Origin: CBDUXP01 sp965371225 [NCBI: uncultured bacterium]
GTDB lineage: Bacteria > Abyssobacteria > SURF-5 > CBDUXP01
Length of the DNA stretch: 44,937 nt
Assembly (NCBI GenBank): GCA_965371225.1
Contig: CBDUXP010000031.1
Coordinates: 1-44,937, forward strand
Direction: 5' to 3'
The notes beneath the pieces were generated by a model, which worked only from the letters and a program-made list of their open reading frames with translations, did not search any database and was not told the origin of the DNA. Positions 1 through 7,987 of the stretch are shown one piece after another (position 1 is the first letter of the stretch; every line of letters begins with the position of its first letter). Position numbers and translations under genes: made by a program.

Positions 1-137
1 GCTTCGGCAGCCGGGGCGTCAGCCTCTGCCGCTGCCGCAGTGGCAGCCTCCGCCTTGGCCGGCGCATCAGCTGTTGGTTCCGCTTCGGCAGCCGGGGCTT
101 CAGCCGCTGCCGCTGCCGCAGTGGCAGCCTCCGCCTC
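1..137. repeat. 81-bp imperfect tandem repeat in the rpsP tail
   Basis: The block at 1-56 (starting GCTTCGGCAGCCGGGGC) recurs at 82-137 with few substitutions, a period of 81 bp or 27 codons. It stays in frame and encodes the Ala-rich extension of S16. Further Ala-rich coding follows to about position 240. The pattern suggests growth of the tail by slippage or unequal exchange. Confidence 0.8.
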
Positions 138-551
138 GGCTTTGGCGGCGGCTTCGGCTTCCACCTTGGCGGCCGCGTCGGCTTCGGCCTTCGCGGCGGC
201 TGCCTCGGCCGCGGCTTTCGCCCGGGCGGCTTCCTTCTCGGCCCGCTCCTTGGCGCGAATTTCCTTCTTGTTCACCTGGTCCGGTTTGCCCAGGCTTGGC
301 GCTCTCCCCTCGAACACGCCCACGCGGTGCAGCAGCCCGCGCACGGTGTCGCTCGGTTGCGCGCCGACGCTCAGCCAGTGCTTCGCGCGGTCCACGTCCA
401 GGCGCACCTGCTTGTCCGTGGGCTCCAGCGGAAAGTAGAGCCCGATGTTCTCGATGAATCGCCCGTCGCGCGGGGACGCGGACTCCGCGACGATGACGCG
501 GTATTGCGGGCGCTTCTTGCGGCCCATCCGTTGCAGTCGAATCTTCACCAT
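1..551 (-). CDS. rpsP: 30S ribosomal protein S16 with long Ala-rich C-terminal tail (3' end beyond window)
   Basis: Small-subunit ribosomal protein that binds 16S rRNA during 30S assembly. Read on the minus strand from the ATG at 549-551, the product begins [20 protein letters not shown] and continues through [17 protein letters not shown], which is the S16 core; the core ends near residue 85. Usual S16 is about 80-90 residues. Here at least 183 residues are visible without a stop, the remainder being an Ala/Glu/Lys-rich tail that runs off the window. The tail is encoded by an imperfect 81-bp tandem repeat. It lies 67 bp downstream of ffh on the same strand, the classical ffh-rpsP order, so co-transcription is likely. 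Identity is firm; the function of the tail is unknown. Confidence 0.95.
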   Translation of the reverse strand, partial: MVKIRLQRMGRKKRPQYRVIVAESASPRDGRFIENIGLYFPLEPTDKQVRLDVDRAKHWLSVGAQPSDTVRGLLHRVGVFEGRAPSLGKPDQVNKKEIRAKERAEKEAARAKAAAEAAAAKAEADAAAKVEAEAAAKAEAEAATAAAAAAEAPAAEAEPTADAPAKAEAATAAAAEADAPAAE

Positions 552-618
552 GGTGGTTTGTTGCTCCTGGTGGCGCGGTGTGGGGCGCCGGTGGATACGT
601 CGGTCGAGGTGTCGTGCG

Positions 619-1968
619 TTAGAGGTTCATGCCGGGCAGGCCGGGCAGCCCCGGCATTCCCGCCATGCGCCGCCGGCCCTTCTTGCCCGGCCGCAGCATT
701 TTCTTCATCATCTTCTGCGCTTGCGTGAATTGTTTGATCAGCCGGTTCACGTCCGCCACGTGCGTGCCGCTGCCCGCCGCGATCCGCTTGCGCCGGCTGC
801 CGTTCAGGATTTGCGGCCGCCGCCGCTCCCGCAGCGTCATCGACTGGATGATCGCCTCGGTTCGGGTCACCTGTTTCTCGTCCACGTCCGGCATGCCCTG
901 CGGCGCGCCGGGCATCATCTTCATGAGGTCCCCCAGCGGCCCCATCTTCTTCACCTGTTGCAACTGCTCCAGGAAATCTTCCAGCGTGAACTCCGCCTTC
1001 GTCAGCCGCGCGACCATCTTCTCGGCCTGGGCCATGTCGACGGTATCCGCCGCCTTCTCCACTAGCGAGACGATGTCGCCCATGCCCAGGATGCGGCCCG
1101 CCAGCCGCTCCGGGTGGAACGGCTCCAGCGCGTCCAACTTCTCGCCCACGCCGATGAACTTCAGCGCGCAGCCCGTCACCTGGTGGATCGACAGCGCCGC
1201 GCCGCCGCGCGCGTCCCCGTCCATCTTCGTCAGCACCACGCCGGTCAGCCCGAGCCGCTCGTGGAACGCCTTGGCCACGTTCACCGCCTCCTGGCCCGTC
1301 AGCGCGTCGGCGACGAAGAGCACCTCGTGCGGCTTCACCGCCGCCTTGATCCGCTCCAGCTCTTGCATCAACTCGTCATCGATGTGCAGCCGCCCGGCCG
1401 TGTCCAGGAACACGACGTCGCGGTTGGTGCGCTTCGCCTGGTCCACCGCCGCCTTGCAGATGGCCACCGGGTCCGCGCCCTCCTCCAGCGCCAGCACCGG
1501 CGCGTCGATCTGTTCGCCGAGCACCTGCAACTGCTTCACGGCGGCGGGGCGGTAGACATCCGCCGCGGCCAAGAGCGGGCGGCGGTTCTTCTTCTGCATG
1601 AGGTGAAGCGCCAGCTTGCCCGCGGTGGTGGTCTTGCCCGAGCCCTGGAGGCCGCAGAGCATCACCACGCTCGGCGAGCCCGGCAGGTCCAGCGGCTTGT
1701 GCGCGCCGCCCAGGGTGTGGACGAGCACGTCGTGGACGATCTTGACCAGTTGCTGGCCGGGGGTGACCGAGTTCAGCACCTCCGCGCCCAGGGCCAGCTC
1801 CTCCACGCGGGCGCAGAAGTCCTTCGCCACCTGGTAGTTCACGTCCGCTTCCAGGAGCGCCAGGCGCACCTCGCGTAGCGCATCCTTAATATTCTTCTCC
1901 GTCAGGCGCCCCTGGCCGCGGAGCACCTTCAGCGTGCGTTGAAGCTTGTCACCCAGTTGTTCCAGCAT
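619..1968 (-). CDS. ffh: Signal recognition particle protein Ffh (SRP54 GTPase)
   Basis: GTPase subunit of the SRP; with SRP RNA it binds signal sequences on translating ribosomes and delivers them to FtsY at the membrane. The product has 449 residues, the usual length. The N domain covers about 1-95. The G domain has [10 protein letters not shown] (106-115), DTAGR (189-193) and [10 protein letters not shown] (247-256). The Met-rich M domain fills the last third, with MMKKML and a [11 protein letters not shown] tail. I start at [10 protein letters not shown] (1966-1968): the further upstream ATG at 2010 would sit at the predicted transcription start, and the extra 14 residues are not Ffh-like. 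It precedes rpsP. Its RNA partner is encoded at about 40.6 kb. Confidence 0.97.
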   Translation of the reverse strand: MLEQLGDKLQRTLKVLRGQGRLTEKNIKDALREVRLALLEADVNYQVAKDFCARVEELALGAEVLNSVTPGQQLVKIVHDVLVHTLGGAHKPLDLPGSPSVVMLCGLQGSGKTTTAGKLALHLMQKKNRRPLLAAADVYRPAAVKQLQVLGEQIDAPVLALEEGADPVAICKAAVDQAKRTNRDVVFLDTAGRLHIDDELMQELERIKAAVKPHEVLFVADALTGQEAVNVAKAFHERLGLTGVVLTKMDGDARGGAALSIHQVTGCALKFIGVGEKLDALEPFHPERLAGRILGMGDIVSLVEKAADTVDMAQAEKMVARLTKAEFTLEDFLEQLQQVKKMGPLGDLMKMMPGAPQGMPDVDEKQVTRTEAIIQSMTLRERRRPQILNGSRRKRIAAGSGTHVADVNRLIKQFTQAQKMMKKMLRPGKKGRRRMAGMPGLPGLPGMNL

Positions 1969-2016
1969 GAGGAATGGCCAGTGCCGGATAGTCACCCGGC
2001 CTCCAGACAAGCGCGT

Positions 2017-2046
2017 AGTATACGCAGGGGGCTAAAGGGGGGTCAA
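2017..2046 (-). promoter_or_regulatory. ffh promoter (sigma70-like)
   Basis: On the minus strand, TTGACC (2041-2046) and TATACT (2017-2022) are separated by 18 bp. This predicts transcription from about 2010 and a leader of about 40 nt before the ffh ATG. The leader can form a small CCGG-based hairpin. The same -35 and spacer layout is preserved in the decayed upstream copy at 2079-2207. Confidence 0.7.
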
Positions 2047-2078
2047 CGAACTCTAAATGCTGCCCTCGCCCTACCGCC

Positions 2079-2207
2079 GAGCACCTTCAGCGTCCGTTGC
2101 AGCTTCTCGCCCCCTTTGCTCGCGCATAAAAAACGCCCCGTGCCGTTCCGGCACTCGGTTTCCATCCAAGCGGGTGATATCCGCAGGCGGTTAAAGGCGG
2201 GTCAATG
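2079..2207 (-). pseudogene. Decayed duplicate of the ffh promoter and first codons
   Basis: This block aligns colinearly with 1921-2046. Both begin with GAGCACCTTCAGCGT, contain a CAT (reverse ATG) about 45 nt in, and end with (C/T)TAAAGG(G/C)GGGTCAA. On the minus strand the copy keeps TTGACC (2200-2205) and the 18-bp spacer, but its -10 has become GATATC. One inserted base after the ATG shifts the frame, so the KLQRTLKVL coding is lost. The leader keeps a hairpin of different sequence (GTGCCG, loop, CGGCAC) followed by a T-run. It is a diverged remnant, either an old tandem duplication or a scar of an insertion upstream of ffh; it is not an expressed gene. Confidence 0.65.
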
Positions 2208-2350
2208 TGGATCGTGTGAACCGCCACTGCGCTCTGCTGGGGACCAGTGTTCCACGGTTGGTTTGCTCTCAGGGTTGATTAGGAATCATGTGTACAATAA
2301 TCCCGTCCATTTAGAAGCTACCACCTCGACCAATAAGGTTGGGGCGAGCA

Positions 2351-3562
2351 ATGCCTGATCCTTCCGGCAAAAAGATTAGCGAGAAGCTCGCGGCAGTCAA
2401 TGCCGTTTTCACTCCCTCCGCACCAGTGACAATTCGTGAATTTTTTCAGGGGCGACTTTCGCACTTAGAGGCAATAGGACGCGCGATTGGGGAGCGCGGT
2501 GGACACGCCGTTCTCTATGGAGATAGAGGAGTAGGTAAAACGTCTTTAGCGAATATTGCGAGACTTTTTTTTCGTTCGCCTGAAATGGTCGTAGTGAATG
2601 TTACATGTGACTCTGACAATAGCTTCAAAGACATCTGGAAGAACGTTTGCAGGCGTATTTCATTAATAGTCTCCAACAAAAAGATCGGGTATCTGGAAAA
2701 CGTTGATGAACAACCACTTCAACTCGAATTTTGGCTACCTGAGGATGAGGAGATCGATTCTGGAGATGTACTGGCGGTTTTCAAAAGAATCCGGGCAAAT
2801 GTTGTCGTGATTCTTGATGAATTCGACCAAGTACGTAACCTTGAAACAAACCGAAAAATAGCCAGCACGATTAAGGCCTTGTCGGACAGTTGTGCAAACG
2901 TAACAATGATAATTGTCGGGGTTGGTACTAACGTTGGAGGTCTAGTTCGGGATCACGCATCAATAGAGAGATGCCTAACGCAGATCGAACTGCCGAAAAT
3001 GACAGACTTGGAAATCGCCCAGATTATTGACGTCGGATTCAAAAACCTCGAAATGACAATCGCGGAAACCGTTCGCGAACGCGTAATCCAATTTTCAGAC
3101 GGATACCCGCATTTCACACATTTGCTTGCTCAAGAGTGTGCAAGAGCAGCCTTATCTCGCGGAAGCCTAGAAGTTGAGGAATTTCATTTTTCTTTAGCGG
3201 TTGACGAAGCAATTGAACGTAGTCAAGAAAGTTTGCGGGAAGCATATCATCGTGCCACCGCCACAACGCAAACTGGCACTAGGTTTCGCGATGTTCTTTA
3301 TGCCTGTGCTTTAGTCGAGGTAGATGAACAGGAATCATTCAGGGCCAGCGACTTGGCGCAGCCGTTGAAGGAAGACTTGGGGCTCGATATCAAGACGACA
3401 GGGTACACATACCACCTTGGGAAGCTTTGCGACGATGAGAGGGGCACGGTGCTCCGACGAATTCCTGCGGGGAGAAGATATAGATTCGCCTTCAGCAATG
3501 CCATGATGAGAGCATACGTCAAGTTGCGTGTATACAGCGCGCTGCAGTCACGCCTTGTATAA
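2351..3562 (+). CDS. AAA/STAND-type ATPase with Orc1/Cdc6-like layout
   Basis: The product is a 403-residue P-loop ATPase with Walker A GDRGVGKTS (57-65), Walker B VVVILDEFD (151-159) and a helical/winged-helix-like C-terminal third. This layout fits AAA_16 or archaeal-type ATPases, which often act as sensors or chaperones in mobile or defence loci. No effector domain (nuclease, TIR, protease) is visible, and no partner gene lies next to it. Base composition and codon use are clearly AT-richer than in all neighbours (many AAA, ATT and GAA codons), pointing to horizontal transfer. The start is ATG 2351; an in-frame TTG at 2339 is possible. It sits between the decayed ffh copy and a repeat field, so it may be all that is left of an island. 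The exact function is unknown. Confidence 0.75.
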   Translation: MPDPSGKKISEKLAAVNAVFTPSAPVTIREFFQGRLSHLEAIGRAIGERGGHAVLYGDRGVGKTSLANIARLFFRSPEMVVVNVTCDSDNSFKDIWKNVCRRISLIVSNKKIGYLENVDEQPLQLEFWLPEDEEIDSGDVLAVFKRIRANVVVILDEFDQVRNLETNRKIASTIKALSDSCANVTMIIVGVGTNVGGLVRDHASIERCLTQIELPKMTDLEIAQIIDVGFKNLEMTIAETVRERVIQFSDGYPHFTHLLAQECARAALSRGSLEVEEFHFSLAVDEAIERSQESLREAYHRATATTQTGTRFRDVLYACALVEVDEQESFRASDLAQPLKEDLGLDIKTTGYTYHLGKLCDDERGTVLRRIPAGRRYRFAFSNAMMRAYVKLRVYSALQSRLV

Positions 3563-3574
3563 CTTGTATAAGAT

Positions 3575-3592
3575 GAGCGGAGAATTTCGCTC
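3575..3592 (+). terminator. Possible terminator hairpin after the ATPase gene
   Basis: GAGCG and CGCTC pair across an 8-nt loop just downstream of the ATPase stop codon. A short T-run (TTTTG) lies several bases after the stem. The stem is only 5 bp, so this is a weak call. Confidence 0.3.
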
Positions 3593-3807
3593 GGAAGCTT
3601 TTGTAGTCGCAGGGCATGTCAAGAGTGAATTTGGATCGATTATCTCCTAGTCTGCCACGAAGGGGCTTACTTCTTTTTCAGTGCAGCAATTTGGTCATGC
3701 TTTCGAATGTACCGAAGCGACAAGGTTTCAAGGGATTTCGGGGGCTTGGTGCTCTTCGTAGGCTAACGGACTGCTCGGGACGGCAGGCGCAAAGCGCACC
3801 CCTACGC

Positions 3808-3829
3808 GGGCGGACACACGGGTCCGCCC
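3808..3829. repeat. Perfect 8-bp hairpin repeat (GGGCGGAC/GTCCGCCC)
   Basis: GGGCGGAC and GTCCGCCC form a perfect 8-bp stem around the loop ACACGG. It is flanked on both sides by CCCCTACG, so the whole unit resembles a REP-like palindromic element. Only one copy is visible in this window. Confidence 0.55.
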
Positions 3830-4782
3830 CTACGAAACCGGGTCTGCGCAATCTGCGTGATCTGCGGATTGTTCAAGGATTTCTTCGTGGTCTTGCGGGC
3901 GGGGGCGTGGTTTCCTTGGGCTGGAGGAATGTCGCGATGCCTGGCCACGGTGGATTTGATGAGAGGGTGCGGGGAAGACCAGGATGGGCTAACCGCGGAA
4001 GAGTTTGAAACCACAGATGAACACGGATAAACACGGATGGGAGTAGACCCAAGAAAACCGCAAGACGCCAAGGACACTAAGAAGAGGTAACCGCGGATGG
4101 ACGCAGATGAACGGAGATAGGAGAAAGGCGGGGGACAGGGTTAGGAAGGAGAAGGAGTTTGGAACCACAGATGAACACGGATGGACACGGATACGACCGA
4201 AGCCTGGAAAACGGCGGGGCGGGGGAGCGGGCAGTATCGGTTTTTACGAAACGAACCCATGGCAGGTGGGGCGGGGCGTAAGCGACGCAGCGGCGGGGGG
4301 TTCCGCGCGCGGGCCGGGGAAACGGGTTAACAGGGATGACGGGAGAGTGAACCGCCAAGACGCTCAGGATTGAACCGTCAAGACGCCATGAACGCCAAGA
4401 AGAGTTAACCGCGGATGAACGCGGATAAACGGAGATAGGAGAAAGGCGGGGGAATAGGGTTAGGAAAGACGAAGAAGGACGAGGAGTTTGGAACCACGGA
4501 TGAACACGGATGAGGGTAAACGAGGACAACCGCCAAGACGCCATGAACGCCAAGGAGGAACGCCAAGTAAGGAGACCCATCCACGAAGGGCACGAAGGAG
4601 TCTAGTTCGCAGATTGCGTGGATGGACGCAGATTTGTGGAATACCTTGAGACACAGGGGTTTGTAGCTCCAGATCGTGCTGCTTGGCGGCCTTGGCGGCT
4701 TGGCGGTTGGGGGGCCCGCGGGTGAATGGGGGGGCCGGGGGAGGAGTACCATAGAGGAGAGACGGGTGCAGGAGGTATGGAC

Positions 4783-5208
4783 ATGACTACAGCAATGGTT
4801 CCTCGGATGTGGGACAGCATGATGGCGCGGATGACGAACCCGTGGATCCTGTGGATGCGCGTGGTGCTGCTGTGCGCGCTGCTGCCGGCGGTGTGGTTCC
4901 ACGCGGTGGCGGCGATCGTGGTGCTGAGCGTGGTGCTGGTGGTCCACCCGTGGTGGTTCCCGCCGCGGGAGGCGCACGGCTGGCTGGGCCGCGTGGTGGC
5001 CGGCACGCGACGGTGGTTCGAGCAGTCGTCGATGCTGCTGGTGGTGGTGCCGGTCTGCCTGCTGCTCACGGCCATGTTCGCGGGGCTCATGTGGGCGCTG
5101 TGGATGCACGAGCTGATGCTCAGCGTGGTGCTGTTCGCCGGCGTGCTGACGATCAAGCTGGGGTTCCTGATCTCCTTCGCACGCGAGCCTGCGCCCGGCG
5201 CGTCCTGA
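4783..5208 (+). CDS. Small integral membrane protein, four predicted helices
   Basis: I do not recognise a family. The 141-residue product is very hydrophobic with predicted membrane segments at about 24-40, 41-56, 84-106 and 110-131, and an Arg-rich loop near 62-78 between helices 2 and 3. The N terminus is Met-rich (DSMMARM). The start is ATG 4783, which stands 7 nt after a strong AGGAGG (4770-4775); the ATG at 4777 would be too close. High GC at third positions and the clear ribosome-binding site support a real gene. It is isolated between two repeat fields and could be an island of ordinary sequence left between them. Confidence 0.65.
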   Translation: MTTAMVPRMWDSMMARMTNPWILWMRVVLLCALLPAVWFHAVAAIVVLSVVLVVHPWWFPPREAHGWLGRVVAGTRRWFEQSSMLLVVVPVCLLLTAMFAGLMWALWMHELMLSVVLFAGVLTIKLGFLISFAREPAPGAS

Positions 5209-5816
5209 ACCGCCGCGTCGCCTAGACACCGCAAGAGTCTGCAACCGCGGATGCACGCCGATGCACGCGGATGGGACAAAACCGGGGGAACGGTTAAGAA
5301 AGACGAGGAGTTTGCAACCACAGATGAACACGGATACACACGGATAAGACGAAGATCGAGGACCGGCTGAAAACTAACCGCCAAGACGCCAAGAGCACGG
5401 AGACGGCCGAAGAAACCGCAAGAGACTGGAACCGCGGATGTACGCCGATGCACGCGGATGAGAAAGACCTGGGAAATCCCGAAGGCACGGTGAACACCAG
5501 GCAAGACTAAGAGAGTTGGGGTGTCGGGGGTGTCCTATCCGTGTTTATCCGTGTTCATCTGTGGTTCCAACTCTCCGCGGTTTGGGAATCTGCGTGGATC
5601 GGCGTGCATCTGCGGTTGCACGGTTCTAGGCCGGGGTGTCCTATCTGTGTTCATCCGTGTTCATCTGTGGTTCCTTTTTCTATGTCTGCCTGATCTGCGT
5701 GTATCGGCGTGCATCGGCGGTTTCGATCCTCGGGGTTCCCTGCGGGTCGCGTTCCCGTCCGGGGCGCGGTATGATTGCGGCCCGCCCTGGCCCGGGGCAC
5801 GTGGAGGAGTCGCAAG
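5209..5816. repeat. Second repeat field, containing inverted copies
   Basis: There is no supported gene in these 600 bases. The direct-orientation repeats continue at 5243-5346 and 5430-5460. From about 5536 the same elements appear in the opposite orientation (5536-5569, 5588-5622, 5641-5672, 5690-5735, reading ATCCGTGTTCATCTGTGG and CTGCGTGTATCGGCGTGCAT). The two orientations therefore face each other across this spacer. A TATGAT hexamer at 5770-5775 could be the -10 box for the GFA genes, but no convincing -35 accompanies it. Confidence 0.75.
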
Positions 5817-6221
5817 ATGGCGGACATGCAGGGAAGTTGTTTGTGTGGTGCGGTGAAGTACGAGCTGACCGGCGATCCGATGATGTCGGGGTACTGCCAC
5901 TGCACGCGGTGCCGGCGGTTTACGGGCGCGGCGGCGGAAGCGGCGTTGGTCATGCCCGAGGACAGCCTGACCGTGACGCAGGGGCAGGACCAGCTGCAGG
6001 AGTACCGCTCGGAGGGCTTTGCCACCCGCGTGTTCTGCAAGACGTGCGGGTCGTCGCTCTTCTCGCACCTGGCGCCGATGATGCCCGCGACGGTGATCAC
6101 CATGGGCACGCTGGACGGCGAGCCGGTCGTGAAGCCGATGATGCACATTCAGGTGGCGCACATGGCGTCGTGGCATACGATTACGGACGACCTGCCGCAG
6201 CATGCGGAAATGCCCGGTTAA
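5817..6221 (+). CDS. GFA/CENP-V domain zinc protein 1
   Basis: Member of the GFA family (glutathione-dependent formaldehyde-activating enzyme/CENP-V fold), named for Gfa, which was reported to promote S-hydroxymethylglutathione formation. The real substrate of most members is unknown. The 134-residue protein is a single domain with the full zinc-ligand set: C8-x-C10, C27-H28-C29-x-x-C32, and C74-x-x-C77 in FCKTCGSS. Start ATG 5817 follows GGAGGAG at 5803-5809. It is the first of six consecutive GFA genes; its nucleotide sequence is strikingly similar to the next gene, especially around the CHC motif, suggesting recent tandem duplication. Confidence 0.9.
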   Translation: MADMQGSCLCGAVKYELTGDPMMSGYCHCTRCRRFTGAAAEAALVMPEDSLTVTQGQDQLQEYRSEGFATRVFCKTCGSSLFSHLAPMMPATVITMGTLDGEPVVKPMMHIQVAHMASWHTITDDLPQHAEMPG

Positions 6222-6230
6222 GAGAGAGGG

Positions 6231-6632
6231 ATGACGATGAAAGGCAGTTGTTTGTGTGGCGCGGTGACCTATGAGGTGACCGGCGATCCGATGATGACGG
6301 GGTACTGCCACTGTTCGCGGTGCCGGCGCGCGACGGGTGCGGCGACGGCCGCGGTGGCGATCGTGGCGACGGATAACGTGAACGTGACGCAGGGGCGGGA
6401 CAACATCGAGACGTTCCGGCCCGAGGGCTGGGCGAACCGGTCGTTCTGCAAGACGTGTGGCTCGACATTGTTCGCGGTGCAGTGGCCGGACGGACCGATG
6501 ACCGCGGTGCCGCTGGGGACCGTGGACGGCGACCCGGGCGTGCAGCCGCAGATGCACATTCACGTGGCGAGCAAGGCCGACTGGCACGACATTACCGACC
6601 AGCTGACGCAGTTCGCGGAGTTGCCCGGCTAG
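6231..6632 (+). CDS. GFA/CENP-V domain zinc protein 2
   Basis: The product is a 133-residue single-domain GFA protein with C7-x-C9, C26-H27-C28-x-x-C31 and a downstream FCKTCGST motif. It begins only 9 bp after gene 1 ends, so the two are almost certainly co-transcribed. The N-terminal half is nearly the same as gene 1 (GDPMM-x-GYCHC-x-RCRR), while the C-terminal half has diverged. ATG 6231 and ATG 6237 are both possible starts; the AGAGAGGG at about 6222-6229 fits 6237 slightly better. The substrate cannot be deduced. Confidence 0.9.
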   Translation: MTMKGSCLCGAVTYEVTGDPMMTGYCHCSRCRRATGAATAAVAIVATDNVNVTQGRDNIETFRPEGWANRSFCKTCGSTLFAVQWPDGPMTAVPLGTVDGDPGVQPQMHIHVASKADWHDITDQLTQFAELPG

Positions 6633-6651
6633 GGACGCGGCGGACGCGCGC

Positions 6652-7086
6652 ATGCTGACCGGCGGGTGCCTGTGCGGCGCGGTGCGGTATGAGATCACCG
6701 GCCCGTTCCTGCGCGCGAACCACTGTCATTGCACCCGGTGTCGCCGCCATTCGGGCACGTACGGGCTGACGCAGGGGCGCGTCTTGCGCGAACATTTCAC
6801 CCTGGCGCAAGGTGCGGACCGACTCGTGAACTACCGGGAGGACGGGCACGCGGCCAAGGTGTTCTGCCGCACCTGCGGCTCGGGCGTGTTCGGCGGGTCG
6901 TGGCCGGACGGCAAGGAAGTGTCCATCCGTTTCGGTAGTCTTGACAGCGACCCCGGCATTCGCCCGCAGTTCCATACCTTCGTCGGCGACAAGGCGCCGT
7001 GGGACGCGATCCTGGACGATCTGCCGCAGTTCGCGGGGCGCGCCACGCGGGACGACATGGCGCGTCTGGACATGGGGACGCCATGA
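6652..7086 (+). CDS. GFA/CENP-V domain zinc protein 3
   Basis: The product is a 144-residue single-domain GFA protein starting MLTGGCLCGAVRYEITG, with NHCHCTRCRRHSG and VFCRTCGSGVF supplying the remaining zinc ligands. The last 12 residues extend past the domain (DDMARLDMGTP). Its stop overlaps the start of the next gene as ATGA (7083-7086), a translational-coupling arrangement. It is a different paralogue from genes 1 and 2, closest in its opening to the first domain of the following gene. Confidence 0.9.
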   Translation: MLTGGCLCGAVRYEITGPFLRANHCHCTRCRRHSGTYGLTQGRVLREHFTLAQGADRLVNYREDGHAAKVFCRTCGSGVFGGSWPDGKEVSIRFGSLDSDPGIRPQFHTFVGDKAPWDAILDDLPQFAGRATRDDMARLDMGTP

Positions 7087-7955
7087 GTGATGTGCTAACC
7101 GGCGGCTGCCTGTGCGGCGCGGTGCGGTACGAGTTGAGCCAGCCGCCGCCCATGATGGGCCACTGCCACTGCTCGCGCTGCCGGCGGTTCACGGGCGGCG
7201 CCTGCTCGTGGGAGATCACCCTGGTGCGTGAGGCGGTGCGTCTCGTGCAAGGCGATGACGCGCTCGGCGAGTACCTGGGCCGGAACTTCTGCACGCAGTG
7301 CGGCAGCAGCTTGTTCTGGGGCTACCGCGGCGGGGACGGCGGGCCGATCGTCGGCGTAACCGCGGGGACCCTGGACCCGGACGTGGATCCCGGCGTGCGC
7401 CCCATGGCGCACGGGCACGTCGCGTCGAAGGCGTCGTGGGTGGCGATTGAGGATGCGCTGCCGAAACTCGCCGTGGAACTGGATAGCGACGTGCTGGAGA
7501 ACGACGACCCCGCCTGCGCCGCCGCGCCGCTTGCCGCTGCCACAGAAGAGGTAACAGGCGCGTGTTTCTGCGGCGGCGTGCGGTACGCGGTGACGCCACC
7601 GCTGGGCGAGGCATACTCGTGCCATTGTTCGCTGTGTCGGCGATTCTCCGGCAATGCTGCAGCAGCGGCTGTGCCCGTATCGGGGAAGCAGTTCAGCCTC
7701 ACGGCGGGCGACGAACTGGTGCGAGCGTTTCGGTGGGAAGACCGCAAAGAATACGTCTTCTGCTCGCACTGCGGGAGCAGTCTGTGCGTAGTCGCGCGGT
7801 GGCCGCCGGCAGACGACGCGCGCGTGAGCATTCGCATGGGCACTTTCGACGACGACCCGGGCGTGCGCCTCCAGTACCATATTTATGTGGGCAGCACGGC
7901 CGTGTGGGAAGAGATTGCGGACGATCTGCCCCAGTACGCCGAGTTGCGACCGTGA
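7083..7955 (+). CDS. Two-domain GFA/CENP-V fusion protein 4
   Basis: The product has 290 residues with two complete GFA domains in one chain. Domain 1 (about 1-125) has GGCLCGAVRY, GHCHCSRCRRFTG and FCTQCGSSLF. An acidic/Ala-rich linker follows. Domain 2 (about 155-290) has GACFCGGVRY, SCHCSLCRRFSG and FRWEDRK...FCSHCGSSL. The two domains belong to different subtypes: CHCSRC versus CHCSLC with the FRWEDRK signature. The latter matches GFA protein 5 downstream, so this fusion joins two lineages of the array. There is no frameshift or stop between domains. The start ATG overlaps the previous stop. Single-domain proteins are the norm in the family. Confidence 0.88.
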   Translation: MSDVLTGGCLCGAVRYELSQPPPMMGHCHCSRCRRFTGGACSWEITLVREAVRLVQGDDALGEYLGRNFCTQCGSSLFWGYRGGDGGPIVGVTAGTLDPDVDPGVRPMAHGHVASKASWVAIEDALPKLAVELDSDVLENDDPACAAAPLAAATEEVTGACFCGGVRYAVTPPLGEAYSCHCSLCRRFSGNAAAAAVPVSGKQFSLTAGDELVRAFRWEDRKEYVFCSHCGSSLCVVARWPPADDARVSIRMGTFDDDPGVRLQYHIYVGSTAVWEEIADDLPQYAELRP

Positions 7956-7987
7956 GCGACGTGTTCCCTGCAGCATGCCAGTTGTCC

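Larger units (their letters stand above)
3563..4782. repeat. Non-coding spacer of degenerate direct repeats
   Basis: I see no credible gene here. The stretch carries copies of an AACCGCGGATGAACGCGGAT element joined to ACCACAGATGAACACGGAT. The clearest are at 3991-4040, 4089-4192 and 4407-4511; the last two match over about 100 bp including the linker GGAGATAGGAGAAAGGCGG. A second family, CCGCCAAGACGCC(ATGAA)CGCCAAG, occurs near 4055-4085, 4350-4405 and 4520-4565. ORFs that cross this region on either strand are translations of the repeats. Such fields are characteristic of spacers in several uncultured PVC-related genomes; their role is unknown. Confidence 0.8.

Noticed and set aside
2275-2298. 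TTGATT and TACAAT before the AAA ATPase as a promoter
   Set aside because: The spacing is only 12 bp, too short for a sigma70-type promoter.
3616-4008. A 130-codon plus-strand ORF after the AAA ATPase
   Set aside because: It crosses the GGGCGGAC hairpin and repeat elements, has no ribosome-binding site and no recognisable protein character.
4405-5504. Several long minus-strand ORFs with ICGSK and VFIRG-type peptides
   Set aside because: They are translations of the ATCCGTGTTCATCCGTG repeats and their shadows opposite the membrane protein gene; peptides like these are a known annotation artefact.
3991-5735. A possible CRISPR array
   Set aside because: Repeats are irregular in length, spacing and orientation, with no uniform spacers and no cas genes.
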